64,000 nucleotides of DNA, taken from an uncultured Collinsella sp. (GTDB lineage: Bacteria; Actinomycetota; Coriobacteriia; Coriobacteriales; Coriobacteriaceae). Made by a program: the position numbers and the translations under genes. The notes under the pieces were generated by a model, which saw only the letters and a program-made list of their open reading frames with translations, made no database searches and had not been told where the DNA came from. Location: NCBI GenBank assembly GCA_937950325.1, contig CALFDJ010000038.1:1-64000 (forward strand), in the 5' to 3' direction. Positions 41,517 to 51,306 of the stretch are shown here, in pieces (the first letter of the stretch is position 1; each line of letters begins with the position of its first letter).

Positions 41517-44093
41517 ATGTGCGATTGCACAGATCATAAGGACGAGATTCCTGTCTACGACGCGCAGGCCATTGAGTCCAGGTGGATGAAGGCCTGGGAG
41601 GACTCCAACCTCTTTGCCGTCGACACCGACGACAGCAAGCCCAAGAAGTACGTGCTCGAGATGTTCCCGTATCCGTCGGGCGACCTGCACATGGGCCACG
41701 CGCGCAACTACACCATCGGCGATGCCATGGCCCGTCAGGCCCGCATGCGCGGCTACGACGTGCTGCACCCCATCGGCTTTGACGCCTTTGGCCTGCCCGC
41801 CGAGAACGCCGCTATTAAGCACAACACGCAGGCTGCCGCCTGGACGTATAAGAACATGGACCAGGCGCTCGCCACGATGAAGCGAATGGGCTTCTCCTAC
41901 GATCTGGATCGCATGGTCAAGACCTGCAGCCCCGACTACTACCGTTGGGGTCAGTGGATCTTTGAGAAGATGTGGGAAAAGGGCCTGGTCTACCGCAAGA
42001 AGAACCCGGTCAATTGGTGCCCCACCTGCAAGACCGTTCTGGCTAACGAGCAGGTTACCGAGGGTAAGTGCTGGCGCTGCGGCACCGAGCCCGAGAAGCG
42101 CGACCTTGAGCAGTGGTACTACAAGATTACCGAGTACTCTCAGGAGCTGCTCGACGACTTGGAGAAGCTCCCCGGCTGGCCCGAGCGCGTCAAGCAGATG
42201 CAGGCCAACTGGATCGGTCGCTCCGAGGGCGCCGAGGTCGACTTTACCCTATGCGACAAGGATGGCGAGCCCATCGAGGGCGACGAGGGTAAGATCACCG
42301 TCTTCACCACGCGTGCCGATACGCTCTTTGGTGTTTCCTTCTTTGTCCTGGCTCCCGAGTACGCCCGTCTGCACGAGCTCGTCGAGGGCACGGAGTACGA
42401 GGAGGCCGTGACCAAGATCGTCGAGGACTCCAAGCATATCTCTGCCGTCGAGCGTGCCCAGGGCACCATCGAGAAGCACGGCGCTTTTACCGGCCGCTAC
42501 GTGGTGAACCCCGTGAACGGCGAGAAGGTCCCCGTGTGGGTTGCCGATTATGTCGTTGCCGACTACGGTACCGGCGCCGTCATGGCCGTTCCCTGTGGCG
42601 ACCAGCGCGACTTTGAGTTTGCCCGCAAGTACGACCTGCCGATCGTGCCGATCATCCTGGACGATGACGACCGCGCTGCCGTCGAGGCCAGCGGCGAGAC
42701 CATCGATACCTTCCATGCCGAGACCGTCGACTGGGATTGCGCCCACGCTGCCGAGGGTACGCTCGTCCAGTCCGGCAAGTACACCGGCATGCGCGGCGGC
42801 AAGCACTCCGAGGGCGAGGCTGCGATCGTGGCCGATCTTGAGGCCATGGGCTGCGGCCGTCGCAAGGTCGAGTTCCGTCTGCGCGACTGGCTCATCAGTC
42901 GCCAGCGCTACTGGGGCAACCCCATCCCGGCCATCCACTGCGAGCACTGCGGCATCGTGCCCGTACCCGAGGACCAGCTGCCGGTGACGCTGCCCGAGAA
43001 CCTGGACCTGGGCGCCGGCGAGACCCTCGCCGAGTGCAAGGAGTTCTACGAGACCACCTGCCCGGTCTGCGGTCGCCCGGCCAAGCGTGAGACTGATACC
43101 ATGGACACCTTCACCTGCTCCAGCTGGTATTACCTGCGCTATACCGACCCGCACAACACCGAGCTGCCCTTCTCCCGCGAGGCGGCCGACCGTTGGATGC
43201 CCGTCGATAACTACATCGGCGGCATCGAGCACGCCATTTTGCACCTGCTCTACAGCCGCTTCTTTACCAAGGCGCTGCGCGACCTGGGCCTGCTGAGCGT
43301 TGACGAGCCCTTCACTAACCTGCTGTGCCAGGGCATGGTTAAGGACGAGAACGGCGACACCATGTCCAAGTCCAAGGGCAACGTCGTGCCCCCGAGCTCG
43401 GTCATCGAGCCCTACGGCGCCGACACCATGCGTCTGGCGATCCTGTTTATCGCTCCGCCCGAGAAGGACTTCGACTGGGATCCCAAGGCCGTCGAGGGCG
43501 CTAACCGCTTCATTAAGCGCGCCTGGCGTATCGTGTGGCAGCTCGTCCAGTCCGGCGACGCCAACGTGGCCTTCGACAAGTCCGCTCTCGACGAGGTCGC
43601 GATGAAGCTTTATCGCGAGCGTCATCGCACCATTGCCAAGTGCACCGAGGACTTCGACCGCGGCCAGTTCAACACCGCGATCTCGGCTGTCATGGAGCTC
43701 GTCAACGCGGCGAGCGCCTACCTCAACGCCACCGAGGGCGCTGACCGCGACAAGGCCCTGTGCTACGGCGTGGCCAAGGACATCGTAAGCGTCCTTGCCC
43801 CCATCTGCCCGTTCTGGGCCGACGAGCTGTGGCACGAGGCACTCGGCTGCGAGGGCAATGCCTACACCGCCGCCTGGCCAGAGTTCGACCTGGCCGAGTC
43901 CATCGAGGACACGGTGCAGATCGTCGTACAGGTACTCGGCAAGGTCCGTGGCCGCATCGACGTCGCTCGCGACGCCTCCAACGAGGAGATGCAGGCTGCC
44001 GCTGAGGAAGCCGTTGCCAAGTGGCTTGAGGGCAAGACGGTCGTCAAGGCCATCTGCGTGCCTGGCAAGCTGGTTAATCTGGTGGTCAAGTAA
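41517..44093 (+). CDS. leuS: Leucyl-tRNA synthetase
   Basis: An 858-residue class I synthetase. The HIGH motif appears as PSGDLHMGHARNY, the zinc-type segments as CPTCKTVLANEQV and CEHCGIVPV, the CP1 editing domain spans about 225-415 (TTRADTLFG, GTGAVMAVPCGDQRD), and the KMSKS motif is DTMSKSKGN. The anticodon-binding helices and the C-terminal domain are complete. ATG 41517 has AAAGGAG; the longer frame upstream runs through the leader hairpin and is not coding. Confidence 0.95.
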   Translation: MCDCTDHKDEIPVYDAQAIESRWMKAWEDSNLFAVDTDDSKPKKYVLEMFPYPSGDLHMGHARNYTIGDAMARQARMRGYDVLHPIGFDAFGLPAENAAIKHNTQAAAWTYKNMDQALATMKRMGFSYDLDRMVKTCSPDYYRWGQWIFEKMWEKGLVYRKKNPVNWCPTCKTVLANEQVTEGKCWRCGTEPEKRDLEQWYYKITEYSQELLDDLEKLPGWPERVKQMQANWIGRSEGAEVDFTLCDKDGEPIEGDEGKITVFTTRADTLFGVSFFVLAPEYARLHELVEGTEYEEAVTKIVEDSKHISAVERAQGTIEKHGAFTGRYVVNPVNGEKVPVWVADYVVADYGTGAVMAVPCGDQRDFEFARKYDLPIVPIILDDDDRAAVEASGETIDTFHAETVDWDCAHAAEGTLVQSGKYTGMRGGKHSEGEAAIVADLEAMGCGRRKVEFRLRDWLISRQRYWGNPIPAIHCEHCGIVPVPEDQLPVTLPENLDLGAGETLAECKEFYETTCPVCGRPAKRETDTMDTFTCSSWYYLRYTDPHNTELPFSREAADRWMPVDNYIGGIEHAILHLLYSRFFTKALRDLGLLSVDEPFTNLLCQGMVKDENGDTMSKSKGNVVPPSSVIEPYGADTMRLAILFIAPPEKDFDWDPKAVEGANRFIKRAWRIVWQLVQSGDANVAFDKSALDEVAMKLYRERHRTIAKCTEDFDRGQFNTAISAVMELVNAASAYLNATEGADRDKALCYGVAKDIVSVLAPICPFWADELWHEALGCEGNAYTAAWPEFDLAESIEDTVQIVVQVLGKVRGRIDVARDASNEEMQAAAEEAVAKWLEGKTVVKAICVPGKLVNLVVK

Positions 44094-44243
44094 GCGCTGC
44101 GTGCATTGCTAACATGTAAAAGCGAGGGACGATTTCGCAGGGAGTCGCCCCTCTTTTTGGTTATGGATACTTGCGACAACACCCAATTATCCATTTCTTG
44201 TGGAGAACCTGTGCTCACGCTGACCTGCGGGTTTGTGTTGTGG

Positions 44244-44272
44244 TTGCACGTTTGCGCAGGTATTGGTATAGT
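44244..44272 (+). promoter_or_regulatory. Promoter of the rimP-nusA-infB operon
   Basis: TTGCAC (44244-44249), 17 bases, TATAGT (44267-44272). The spacing is ideal, and it lies just before the leader terminator and rimP. Confidence 0.65.
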
Positions 44273-44300
44273 TTGCTTGCAAATGAAGTTGTAATTGAAA

Positions 44301-44330
44301 GAAGTGGGGTTTCGGCCCCGCTTCTTTTTT
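44301..44330 (+). terminator. Leader terminator/attenuator before rimP
   Basis: A 9-base stem (44301-44309 with 44316-44324), extendable by A-T pairs, with loop tttcgg and six Ts (44325-44330). It sits between the promoter and the rimP start, so transcription must pass it to reach rimP, nusA and infB. NusA acts on such hairpins, which makes feedback control plausible. Confidence 0.7.
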
Positions 44331-44350
44331 GTATGGATGGAGGTGCCGCA

Positions 44351-44845
44351 ATGGTCAAGACCAAGACCGAGCAGGCGATCATCGACGCGCTCGAGGCCGT
44401 TGCTCCCCAGCACGATGTCGACATCGTCGATGTTGAGCTCGTGGGTGCCACCAAGGCCCCCTGCGTGCGTGTGCGTATCGAGGGTGCCGAGGGTCAGAGC
44501 CTGTCGCTCAATGACGTCACGGCCAATACCAAATGGGTCGGCGATGTGATTGAGGAGCTCGACCCCATCTCTTCGAGCTATACGCTCGAGGTGTCGAGCC
44601 CGGGCATGGCGCGCCCGCTGCGCCGCCCGCGTGACTTTGCCCGCTTTGTGGGCGAGAACTGCGAGCTCACCTCCACCGCTACCGAGGGACGTCGCAAGTA
44701 CGCCGGTAAGATTGCCGCCGCCACCGAGACGAACGTGACCCTCGAGCTCGAGGATGGCGAGTCCGTCACCCTCGATTTCTCTGATGTTAAAAAGTGCAAG
44801 TTGAAGCCCACCTACGACTTCAAGCCCGCGAAGGAAGGAAAGTAA
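44351..44845 (+). CDS. rimP: Ribosome maturation factor RimP
   Basis: A 164-residue 30S assembly factor. The N-terminal alpha/beta domain (VDIVDVELVGATKAPCVRVRIE, SLNDVTANTKWVGDVIEELDPI) is followed by the signature YTLEVSSPGMARPLRRPRDFARFVG and an SH3-like C-terminal domain. GGAGGTG precedes ATG 44351; ATG 44333 would add six residues. It starts the operon with nusA, one base apart from it, as in most bacteria. Confidence 0.9.
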   Translation: MVKTKTEQAIIDALEAVAPQHDVDIVDVELVGATKAPCVRVRIEGAEGQSLSLNDVTANTKWVGDVIEELDPISSSYTLEVSSPGMARPLRRPRDFARFVGENCELTSTATEGRRKYAGKIAAATETNVTLELEDGESVTLDFSDVKKCKLKPTYDFKPAKEGK

Positions 44846-44846
44846 G

Positions 44847-46094
44847 ATGGCAGCATCCGACATGATGTCCGCCCTGATGGAGCTTTGCCAGGAGAAGCAC
44901 ATCGACCAGCTCTACCTGATCGACCGCCTGGAGCAGTCGCTCGCCAAGAGCTATGCCGAGATCCTGCATCTTGAGTGGGGCGCCAAGGTGACCATCGACC
45001 GCACCACCGGTAAGATCTATGTCTACCGTCTGGAGCCGATCGACGATTCCATGGACGAGGAGGGCAACTTCACCGAGTTCGAGGAGATCGACGTCACTCC
45101 CAAGAACACGAGCCGCATCGCCGCCCAGCACGCCAAGGCCGAGATCAACGCCATCGTGCGCAACTCCGCCCGCGAGCAGATCTACGAGGAGTTCTCCGGC
45201 CGCATCGGTGACCTCATTAGCGGTACCGTGCTGCAGTCCACACCCGACTTCACGATCGTCAAGATTCGCGAGGGCGTCGAGGCCGAGCTTCCGCACTTCG
45301 ACCAGCGCCGTTACGAGAACGAGCGCAACGAGCGTCCGATGGGCGAGCGCTACCTGCACAACCAGCACATCAAGGCCGTGATCATCGACGTTCGCGACCC
45401 CAACTCCAATCTGCAGCCGGTTCGTGGCGAGCACAGCCGTCCGCCGATTGTCATCTCCCGTACTCACCCCGAGCTCATGCGTCGTCTGTTTGAGCAGGAG
45501 GTGCCCGAGATCTATGAGGGCACCGTCCAGATTAAGTCGATTGCCCGCGAGCCCGGCCAGCGCTCCAAGGTCGCCGTCCACTCGCTCGACGATCGCCTGG
45601 ATCCGGTTGGCGCCTGCGTCGGCCCCAAGGGCAGCCGTGTTCGCGCCGTCGTGGGCGAGCTCCGTGGCGAGCGCGTCGACGTCATCCTGTGGGATGCCGA
45701 TCCGGCCGTCTACGTCGCAAACGCCCTGTCGCCCGCCAAGGTCACCCGCGTCCTTATCGACGAGGAGAAGGCCTACGCCGGCGTTATCGTGCCCGACGAC
45801 CAGCTGTCCCTCGCCATCGGCAAGGAGGGTCAGAACGCCCGCCTCGCCGCGCGCCTGACCGGCTGGCACATCGACATTAAGTCCGAGACCCTTGCCGCCG
45901 ACATCCTCAAGAACGTTCCCGTTCACGAGGAGCCCGCCGCCGACCTGATCGGTGACGAGGAGGACGACGACGTCCGTCGCTGCGAGTACGTGTCCGAGGA
46001 CGGCATCCAGTGCCGCAACCAGGCCCGTCCCGGCTCCCGTTTCTGCGGTGTCCACGACACCGACGCCTTCGATGATGCGGAGGACCTGATCTAG
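44847..46094 (+). CDS. nusA: Transcription factor NusA with C-terminal Cys/His tail
   Basis: A 415-residue NusA: N-terminal RNA polymerase-binding domain (to ~125), S1 domain (about 130-200, RIGDLISGTVLQSTPDFTIVK), then two KH domains (RVRAVVGELRGERVDVILW, LSLAIGKEGQNARLAARLTGW). After residue ~355 comes an acidic linker and a tail with C-x9-C-x10-C-x2-H (CEYVSEDGIQC, RFCGVHD), a likely small zinc site not found in most NusA proteins. NusA controls pausing, termination and antitermination. Confidence 0.9.
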   Translation: MAASDMMSALMELCQEKHIDQLYLIDRLEQSLAKSYAEILHLEWGAKVTIDRTTGKIYVYRLEPIDDSMDEEGNFTEFEEIDVTPKNTSRIAAQHAKAEINAIVRNSAREQIYEEFSGRIGDLISGTVLQSTPDFTIVKIREGVEAELPHFDQRRYENERNERPMGERYLHNQHIKAVIIDVRDPNSNLQPVRGEHSRPPIVISRTHPELMRRLFEQEVPEIYEGTVQIKSIAREPGQRSKVAVHSLDDRLDPVGACVGPKGSRVRAVVGELRGERVDVILWDADPAVYVANALSPAKVTRVLIDEEKAYAGVIVPDDQLSLAIGKEGQNARLAARLTGWHIDIKSETLAADILKNVPVHEEPAADLIGDEEDDDVRRCEYVSEDGIQCRNQARPGSRFCGVHDTDAFDDAEDLI

Positions 46095-46185
46095 CGCGCG
46101 GTCGCGCCGGGCGGGTCCCGGCGCATACCCCACGCTCGTTCAGTCTCTAGGCACCCAAGGTGCCAGAAAGGGTAGGTGAAGTCAT

Positions 46186-48900
46186 ATGGCAAAAGTCCGT
46201 GTGTCCACCCTGGCCAAAGAGTTCGGCATGACCTCCAAGGAACTGATGGGTCATCTCGCCGAAATGAAGATTCCCGCTAAGTCCGCTTCCTCCGCCCTGG
46301 AGGACGCCTACGTCGCTATGGTCCGCAAGCAGCTCGCCTCGGTGATCGAGGCCCGCGCCCAGGAAGTCGAGGCCGCCAAGCTGGCCGAGGAGCAGGCCGC
46401 TGCCGCCGAGGAGGCAGCACGCGCTGCCGAGGCAGAGCGCGAGCGCATCGCCGCCGAGAAGGCGCGCGAGGAGGAGCGCCGCCAGTTCGCCGCCGCCCAG
46501 GCCGCCGAGGAGGCCGCCCGCGCCGAGGCCGAGGCTAAGAAGAAGGCCGAGCAGGAGCGTCTTGCCCGCGAGAAGGAGGAGGCTGCCCGCGAGGCCCAGC
46601 GCCGCGCCGTTCCCGCTTCCGATTCCGGTTCGCGTTTCCGTTCGCTGCTCGACCAGATCGCCGCACAGGAGACCGTGCTCAAGGAGAAGAAGGACGCCGA
46701 GGAGAAGGCCAAGGCCGAGCGCGCTGCCGAGCGCGGCAACCGTCGTGGCGGCAACAACGACCGTCGCGGTGGCCGTCGTAACGATCGCAACGCCTCCGAC
46801 AACAACTCCGAGCGCAATGCCTCCGAGAGCCGTCCGCACAGCCATCGCACCAACGCCAGCAACAACGTCGCTGCCGGCATGGACTTCCCCAACCCCGACA
46901 AGCAGGGCAAGGGCAAGAAGCGCAAGGGCGGTCACAACAACGAAGAGGACCACTACAGCCGCATGGCTCGCGAGGCCGAGGAGTACAGCCGCGAGAAGGT
47001 GCTCGAGGAGGCTCGTGCCGCCGTCGAGGAGGCCTCTCGCGAGTCCACCGGTCGTCGCAAAAAGCGCAAGGAGAAGCGCGAGCGCGAGGCCGCAAAGGCT
47101 CAGGAAGAGCGCAAGATTGAGGAGGCGCTGGCCCAGGGCGTGAACCCCGAGGACCTCGACGCCATCAAGGTCTCCCAGGGCGTTACCGTCCAGGAGCTCG
47201 CCGAGGCGCTCGACGTTCCGGCCAACGACATCATCAAGCGCCTGTTCCTGCTGGGCACGCCACTTACCATGACGCAGTCTATGTCCGACGACCTCGTCGA
47301 GCTCGTTGCCGACGACCTGGGCCGTCAGATCAAGATCATCACCCCCGAGGAGGAGAACACCTTCTCGTTCTACGACGATCCCGCCGACCTTAAACCGCGC
47401 GCCCCGGTCGTCACCGTCATGGGCCACGTCGACCACGGCAAGACGAGCCTGCTCGACGCCATCCGTCACACCGGTGTCGCTGCCGGCGAGGCGGGCGGCA
47501 TTACGCAGGCCATCGGCGCTTCGCAGGTCATGATCAACGACCGCAAGATCACCTTCATCGATACCCCCGGTCACGCCACCTTTACGGCCATGCGTGCCCG
47601 CGGCGCCAAGGTGACCGACATCGTCATCCTGATCGTGGCTGCCGACGACGGCGTCATGCCCCAGACCATCGAGTCGATCAACCACGCCAAGGCTGCCGGC
47701 GTTCCCATCGTCGTCGCCGTCAACAAGATCGATAAGCCGGGCGCCAACCCCGACCGCGTTCGCCAGGAGCTCACCGAGTACGGCATCATCCCCGAGGAGT
47801 GGGGCGGACAGAACATGTTCGTTAACATCTCGGCCAAGCAGAAGATCGGTATCGACGACCTGCTCGAGACCGTGCTGCTCCAGGCCGACGTGCTCGAGCT
47901 CAAGGCCAACCCCGATACGTTCGCATCGGGTAACGTCCTCGAGGCTAAGCTCGACAAGGGCCGCGGCTCGGTTGCCACCGTGCTCGTGACCCGCGGCACC
48001 CTGCGCGTGGGCGACACGCTAGTTGCCGGCCTCACCTATGGCCGCGTCCGTGCCATGCTCGACCCCAAGGGCAACGCCGTCACCGAGGCCGGTCCCTCCG
48101 ACGCCGTCGAGATCTTGGGCCTGCAGTCCGTCCCCAACGCCGGCGATGAGTTCCGCGTGTTCGAGGACGAGCGCGAGGCGCGTGCGCTGGCCGACGAGCG
48201 TTCGCTCAAGGCCCGTATCGAGGAGCAGAGCCGCGTGAAGCACGTGACGCTCGAGAACCTCTTCGAGACCATCGCCGACGCCGAGGTCAAGGAGCTCAAC
48301 CTGATCATCAAGGCCGACGTCCAGGGCTCCATCGAGGCCCTTCAGGACTCCCTCGACAAGATGGATCAGTCCGAGGTACGCATTAACACGATCCACTCCG
48401 CGGTCGGCGCCATCAACGAGACCGACGTCGTCCTGGCCGACGCTTCCAACGCCATCATCATCGGCTTTGGCGTTCGTCCCGACGGCAAGGCCCGCTCCGC
48501 CGCCGAGCGCGAGGGCGTCGAGATCCGTTGCTACGACGTCATCTACAAGTGCCTCGAGGACCTCGACGCTGCCCGTATCGGCATGCTCAAGCCCACCGAG
48601 GTTGAGGTCTCCACGGGCACTGCGACCGTCCTGGACACCTTCAAGGTGCCCAAAGTCGGCATCGCCGCCGGTGTCCGCGTCGAAGAGGGCGAGATCGCCG
48701 CGACCGATTCCGTACGCCTGGTGCGCGACGGCATCGTGGTCTTCAACGGTAAAATCGCCTCGATGCGTCACTACAAGGACGAGGCCAAGAGCCTCAAGAG
48801 CGGCTCCGAGGGCGGTATTGGCCTGGAGAACTTCCAGGACATCAAGCCTGGCGACACCATTGAGGGCTACCGCATCGACCAGGTTGCCCGTACCGAGTAG
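46186..48900 (+). CDS. infB: Translation initiation factor IF-2
   Basis: A 904-residue IF-2. An N-terminal IF2N module (VSTLAKEFGMTSKELMGHL) is followed by a long, highly charged Ala/Glu/Arg-rich linker (about 60-330) and a second IF2N-like segment. The GTPase domain starts near 405 with G1 GHVDHGKTS (about 411-419), then DTPGHATFTAMRARG and NKIDKPGANPDR; domains II-IV complete the protein. It brings fMet-tRNA to the 30S subunit. GAAAGGG lies before ATG 46186. Confidence 0.95.
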   Translation: MAKVRVSTLAKEFGMTSKELMGHLAEMKIPAKSASSALEDAYVAMVRKQLASVIEARAQEVEAAKLAEEQAAAAEEAARAAEAERERIAAEKAREEERRQFAAAQAAEEAARAEAEAKKKAEQERLAREKEEAAREAQRRAVPASDSGSRFRSLLDQIAAQETVLKEKKDAEEKAKAERAAERGNRRGGNNDRRGGRRNDRNASDNNSERNASESRPHSHRTNASNNVAAGMDFPNPDKQGKGKKRKGGHNNEEDHYSRMAREAEEYSREKVLEEARAAVEEASRESTGRRKKRKEKREREAAKAQEERKIEEALAQGVNPEDLDAIKVSQGVTVQELAEALDVPANDIIKRLFLLGTPLTMTQSMSDDLVELVADDLGRQIKIITPEEENTFSFYDDPADLKPRAPVVTVMGHVDHGKTSLLDAIRHTGVAAGEAGGITQAIGASQVMINDRKITFIDTPGHATFTAMRARGAKVTDIVILIVAADDGVMPQTIESINHAKAAGVPIVVAVNKIDKPGANPDRVRQELTEYGIIPEEWGGQNMFVNISAKQKIGIDDLLETVLLQADVLELKANPDTFASGNVLEAKLDKGRGSVATVLVTRGTLRVGDTLVAGLTYGRVRAMLDPKGNAVTEAGPSDAVEILGLQSVPNAGDEFRVFEDEREARALADERSLKARIEEQSRVKHVTLENLFETIADAEVKELNLIIKADVQGSIEALQDSLDKMDQSEVRINTIHSAVGAINETDVVLADASNAIIIGFGVRPDGKARSAAEREGVEIRCYDVIYKCLEDLDAARIGMLKPTEVEVSTGTATVLDTFKVPKVGIAAGVRVEEGEIAATDSVRLVRDGIVVFNGKIASMRHYKDEAKSLKSGSEGGIGLENFQDIKPGDTIEGYRIDQVARTE

Positions 48901-48911
48901 GGGGTAGCGCT

Positions 48912-49322
48912 ATGAAGCAAACGCAGGCAACCCGCCGTCTGGGCGAGCAGCTTCGCGAGAAGCTCGGTTATATCCTGCTCTTTGAGGTTTCCGATCCGCG
49001 TCTCGACCTGGTCACCCTGACCGCGGTCGAGGTCGCGGTGGACCGTTCGTTCGCGCGCGTGTACGTGTCGTGCGACGCGAGCCGCTACGACGAGGTCATG
49101 GAGGCGCTCGCCAGCGCCAAGGGCCGCATCCGTAGCCTGTTGGCCCGCTCGCTCGATTGGCGCGTCACGCCCGAGCTCGATTTTCGCATCGATCGCTCGA
49201 CCGATGAGGCCGAGCGCATCACGCGTGCGCTGGAAAACGTTCCCGCCACGCTTGCGATCGAAAAGGACGAGGACGGCTATCCAATAGCGGATGCCGCCCA
49301 GGAGGCAGCTTTAGATGAGTAA
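48912..49322 (+). CDS. rbfA: Ribosome-binding factor A
   Basis: A 136-residue KH-like 30S maturation factor: RRLGEQLREKLGYILLFEVSDPRL at the start, VTLTAVEVAVDRSFARVYVS and RSLLARSLDWRVTPELDFRID as in the family. It starts 12 bases after infB (GGGGGTAG site) and overlaps nrnA by eight bases. Confidence 0.9.
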   Translation: MKQTQATRRLGEQLREKLGYILLFEVSDPRLDLVTLTAVEVAVDRSFARVYVSCDASRYDEVMEALASAKGRIRSLLARSLDWRVTPELDFRIDRSTDEAERITRALENVPATLAIEKDEDGYPIADAAQEAALDE

Positions 49323-50358
49323 TTCCGCCGACCTCGCATCGTGCGAGTCTGCAGATATTCAGCGACGCATCCTCGAGCTCATCGAGGATGCGTCCTCCAT
49401 TGCGATTTCGGGACATACGTCTCCCGATGGCGACGCCCTGGGCTCCGTGCTGGGTCTGGGCTTATCGCTTATGAAGTTTTTCCCCAACAAGGACATTGCC
49501 CTGCTGCTGGCAGACGATGACCCGGTTCCGCGCATCTACCGCTTTATGGAGGGTGCCGACCGTCTGATGCCGGCATCTGCGTATACCGGCAATCCGGACC
49601 TGTTCATCTCGGTGGACGTGCCGGTCGTCGAGCGTCTGAACAACTCCGCCGAGGTGCTCCGCCGCTCGTCGCATGTGGTGTGCTTCGATCACCATCCGGC
49701 GCGCGAGGAATTTGCCGAGCTGAGCCTGAGGTGCGTCGGCGCCGCGGCCTGCGCCATGATCATCGACCGCTTTTTGGACAATTGCGGCATTGTGGCTCGC
49801 AACGGTGTCGCGACCTGCCTGCTGTGCGGCCTGGTGACCGATACCGGTCGTTTTCAGTACCAAAACGCCGATGCTGCTGCGTTCCATGCCGCCTCGCGCC
49901 TGGTCGCGCACGGTGCCGATCCGGCGCGCGTCGCGCTCGAGGTCTACCAGAGCATGCGCGTAGAGTTCTTGCATCTCAAGTCCATCGTTATGGGTCGTAT
50001 CAAGACCGTGGCGCACGGTCGCGTGGCATATAGTTATGCGTACCAGAGCGACCTCGAGGCCTGCGGCGTCACTTCGGATGAGTGCGACGGTCTGGTCGAT
50101 GTGGTGCGTTCAGTGATGGGCGTTGAGGTCTGCCTGTTCCTAAAGGGCATCGAGGGCGATACCAAGGTGCGCGGCAACCTGCGCTCCAAGGGTGACCTCG
50201 ATGTGTCCGAGATCGCTGCCAACTTTGGCGGTGGCGGGCATCATGCCGCCGCCGGCTTTTCCAACAACGGAACGATTCGCGAGACGCTCGCCGTGGCACT
50301 TCCCATGCTGGCCGAGCTGGTGGGGGAGGATCCCGCTTCGGTGACCGTCGAGCTCTAA
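49315..50358 (+). CDS. nrnA: DHH-family nanoRNase/pAp phosphatase (NrnA-like)
   Basis: A 347-residue DHH/DHHA1 phosphoesterase. Metal ligands appear in GHTSPDGDALGS, SVDVPVVERL and FDHHPAREEFAE; the DHHA1 domain has NFGGGGHHAAAGFS near the C-terminus. Members degrade short RNA or cyclic dinucleotide products and dephosphorylate pAp. It overlaps rbfA and lies 15 bases before truB, a common actinobacterial order. Confidence 0.85.
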   Translation: MSNSADLASCESADIQRRILELIEDASSIAISGHTSPDGDALGSVLGLGLSLMKFFPNKDIALLLADDDPVPRIYRFMEGADRLMPASAYTGNPDLFISVDVPVVERLNNSAEVLRRSSHVVCFDHHPAREEFAELSLRCVGAAACAMIIDRFLDNCGIVARNGVATCLLCGLVTDTGRFQYQNADAAAFHAASRLVAHGADPARVALEVYQSMRVEFLHLKSIVMGRIKTVAHGRVAYSYAYQSDLEACGVTSDECDGLVDVVRSVMGVEVCLFLKGIEGDTKVRGNLRSKGDLDVSEIAANFGGGGHHAAAGFSNNGTIRETLAVALPMLAELVGEDPASVTVEL

Positions 50359-50373
50359 CTTTTTGGATGGTAC

Positions 50374-51306
50374 ATGGCTCGTCGTACGCCTTCTCAATTG
50401 AATATGCTGCTCGCCGTCGATAAGCCGGTGGGCTGCACGTCCCACGACGTGGTATCGCAGTGCCGACGCGCTCTCCATGAGCGACGCGTCGGCCATGCCG
50501 GTACGCTCGACCCCATGGCCTCGGGTGTCATGGTGGTGGGCGTGGGCCAGGCGACCCGTCTGCTGGGCATGCTAACCCTCGATACCAAAAGTTATGTTGC
50601 CGACATTTCGTTTGGTGTCGAGACCAATACCGATGACGCGGAGGGCGAGGCCGTCCGCGCGGTGCCCGTTGCCCCCGAGCTTCGCGATCTCGCTTACGCC
50701 CGTGAGCAGCTGGCCGCTATGCTTGGCCCGCAGATGCAGGTGCCGCCAGCTTTTTCGGCCATCTCGGTCAATGGCGTTCGCGCCTATAAGAGTGCTCGCG
50801 AGGGCAATGCGGTCGACTTGCCTCCGCGCCCCGTCGAGGTCTATGCCGCCGACCTGATCGCCGTGGGCGGCGAGGGCGATACGTGCGTCTGGACCGTGGC
50901 GTTTTCGGTAAGCAAAGGCACCTACATTCGCGCGCTCGCTCGCGATCTGGGTCGTGCCTGCGATAGCGCTGCACATATTTCCGCGCTGCGCCGTACGGCC
51001 TCCGGCGTGGTTTCCATTGGCGCCTGTCATGCGGTAGAGGAGCTCTCTGCCGAGACCGCTGCCGGTTTCGCTCTGGATCCCATCGCCGCCTTAGGTGCCA
51101 CGCGTGTCGATTTGCCGGGTAATCTTGCAGACGACCTGCTTTGTGGCCGCCGCATTCCCGTTGAACGCGCGCTTGCGGACTTCGATACGGCGAAGGCGCC
51201 GTTCGCGCTCGTACTCGATGGGGGATTGAAGGCGCTTGCTCGTATCGAGGGCGGCCGCTTTGTGATGGAGCACGTCTTTCCGCAGGCGATCGGCGGTGTT
51301 CGATGA
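50374..51306 (+). CDS. truB: tRNA pseudouridine-55 synthase
   Basis: A 310-residue TruB. LLAVDKPVGCTSHDVV and the catalytic aspartate motif HAGTLDPMASGVMVV lie near the N-terminus, followed by GTYIRALARDLG. It converts U55 in the T loop of tRNAs. Its stop overlaps the ribF start (ATGATG). Confidence 0.95.
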   Translation: MARRTPSQLNMLLAVDKPVGCTSHDVVSQCRRALHERRVGHAGTLDPMASGVMVVGVGQATRLLGMLTLDTKSYVADISFGVETNTDDAEGEAVRAVPVAPELRDLAYAREQLAAMLGPQMQVPPAFSAISVNGVRAYKSAREGNAVDLPPRPVEVYAADLIAVGGEGDTCVWTVAFSVSKGTYIRALARDLGRACDSAAHISALRRTASGVVSIGACHAVEELSAETAAGFALDPIAALGATRVDLPGNLADDLLCGRRIPVERALADFDTAKAPFALVLDGGLKALARIEGGRFVMEHVFPQAIGGVR

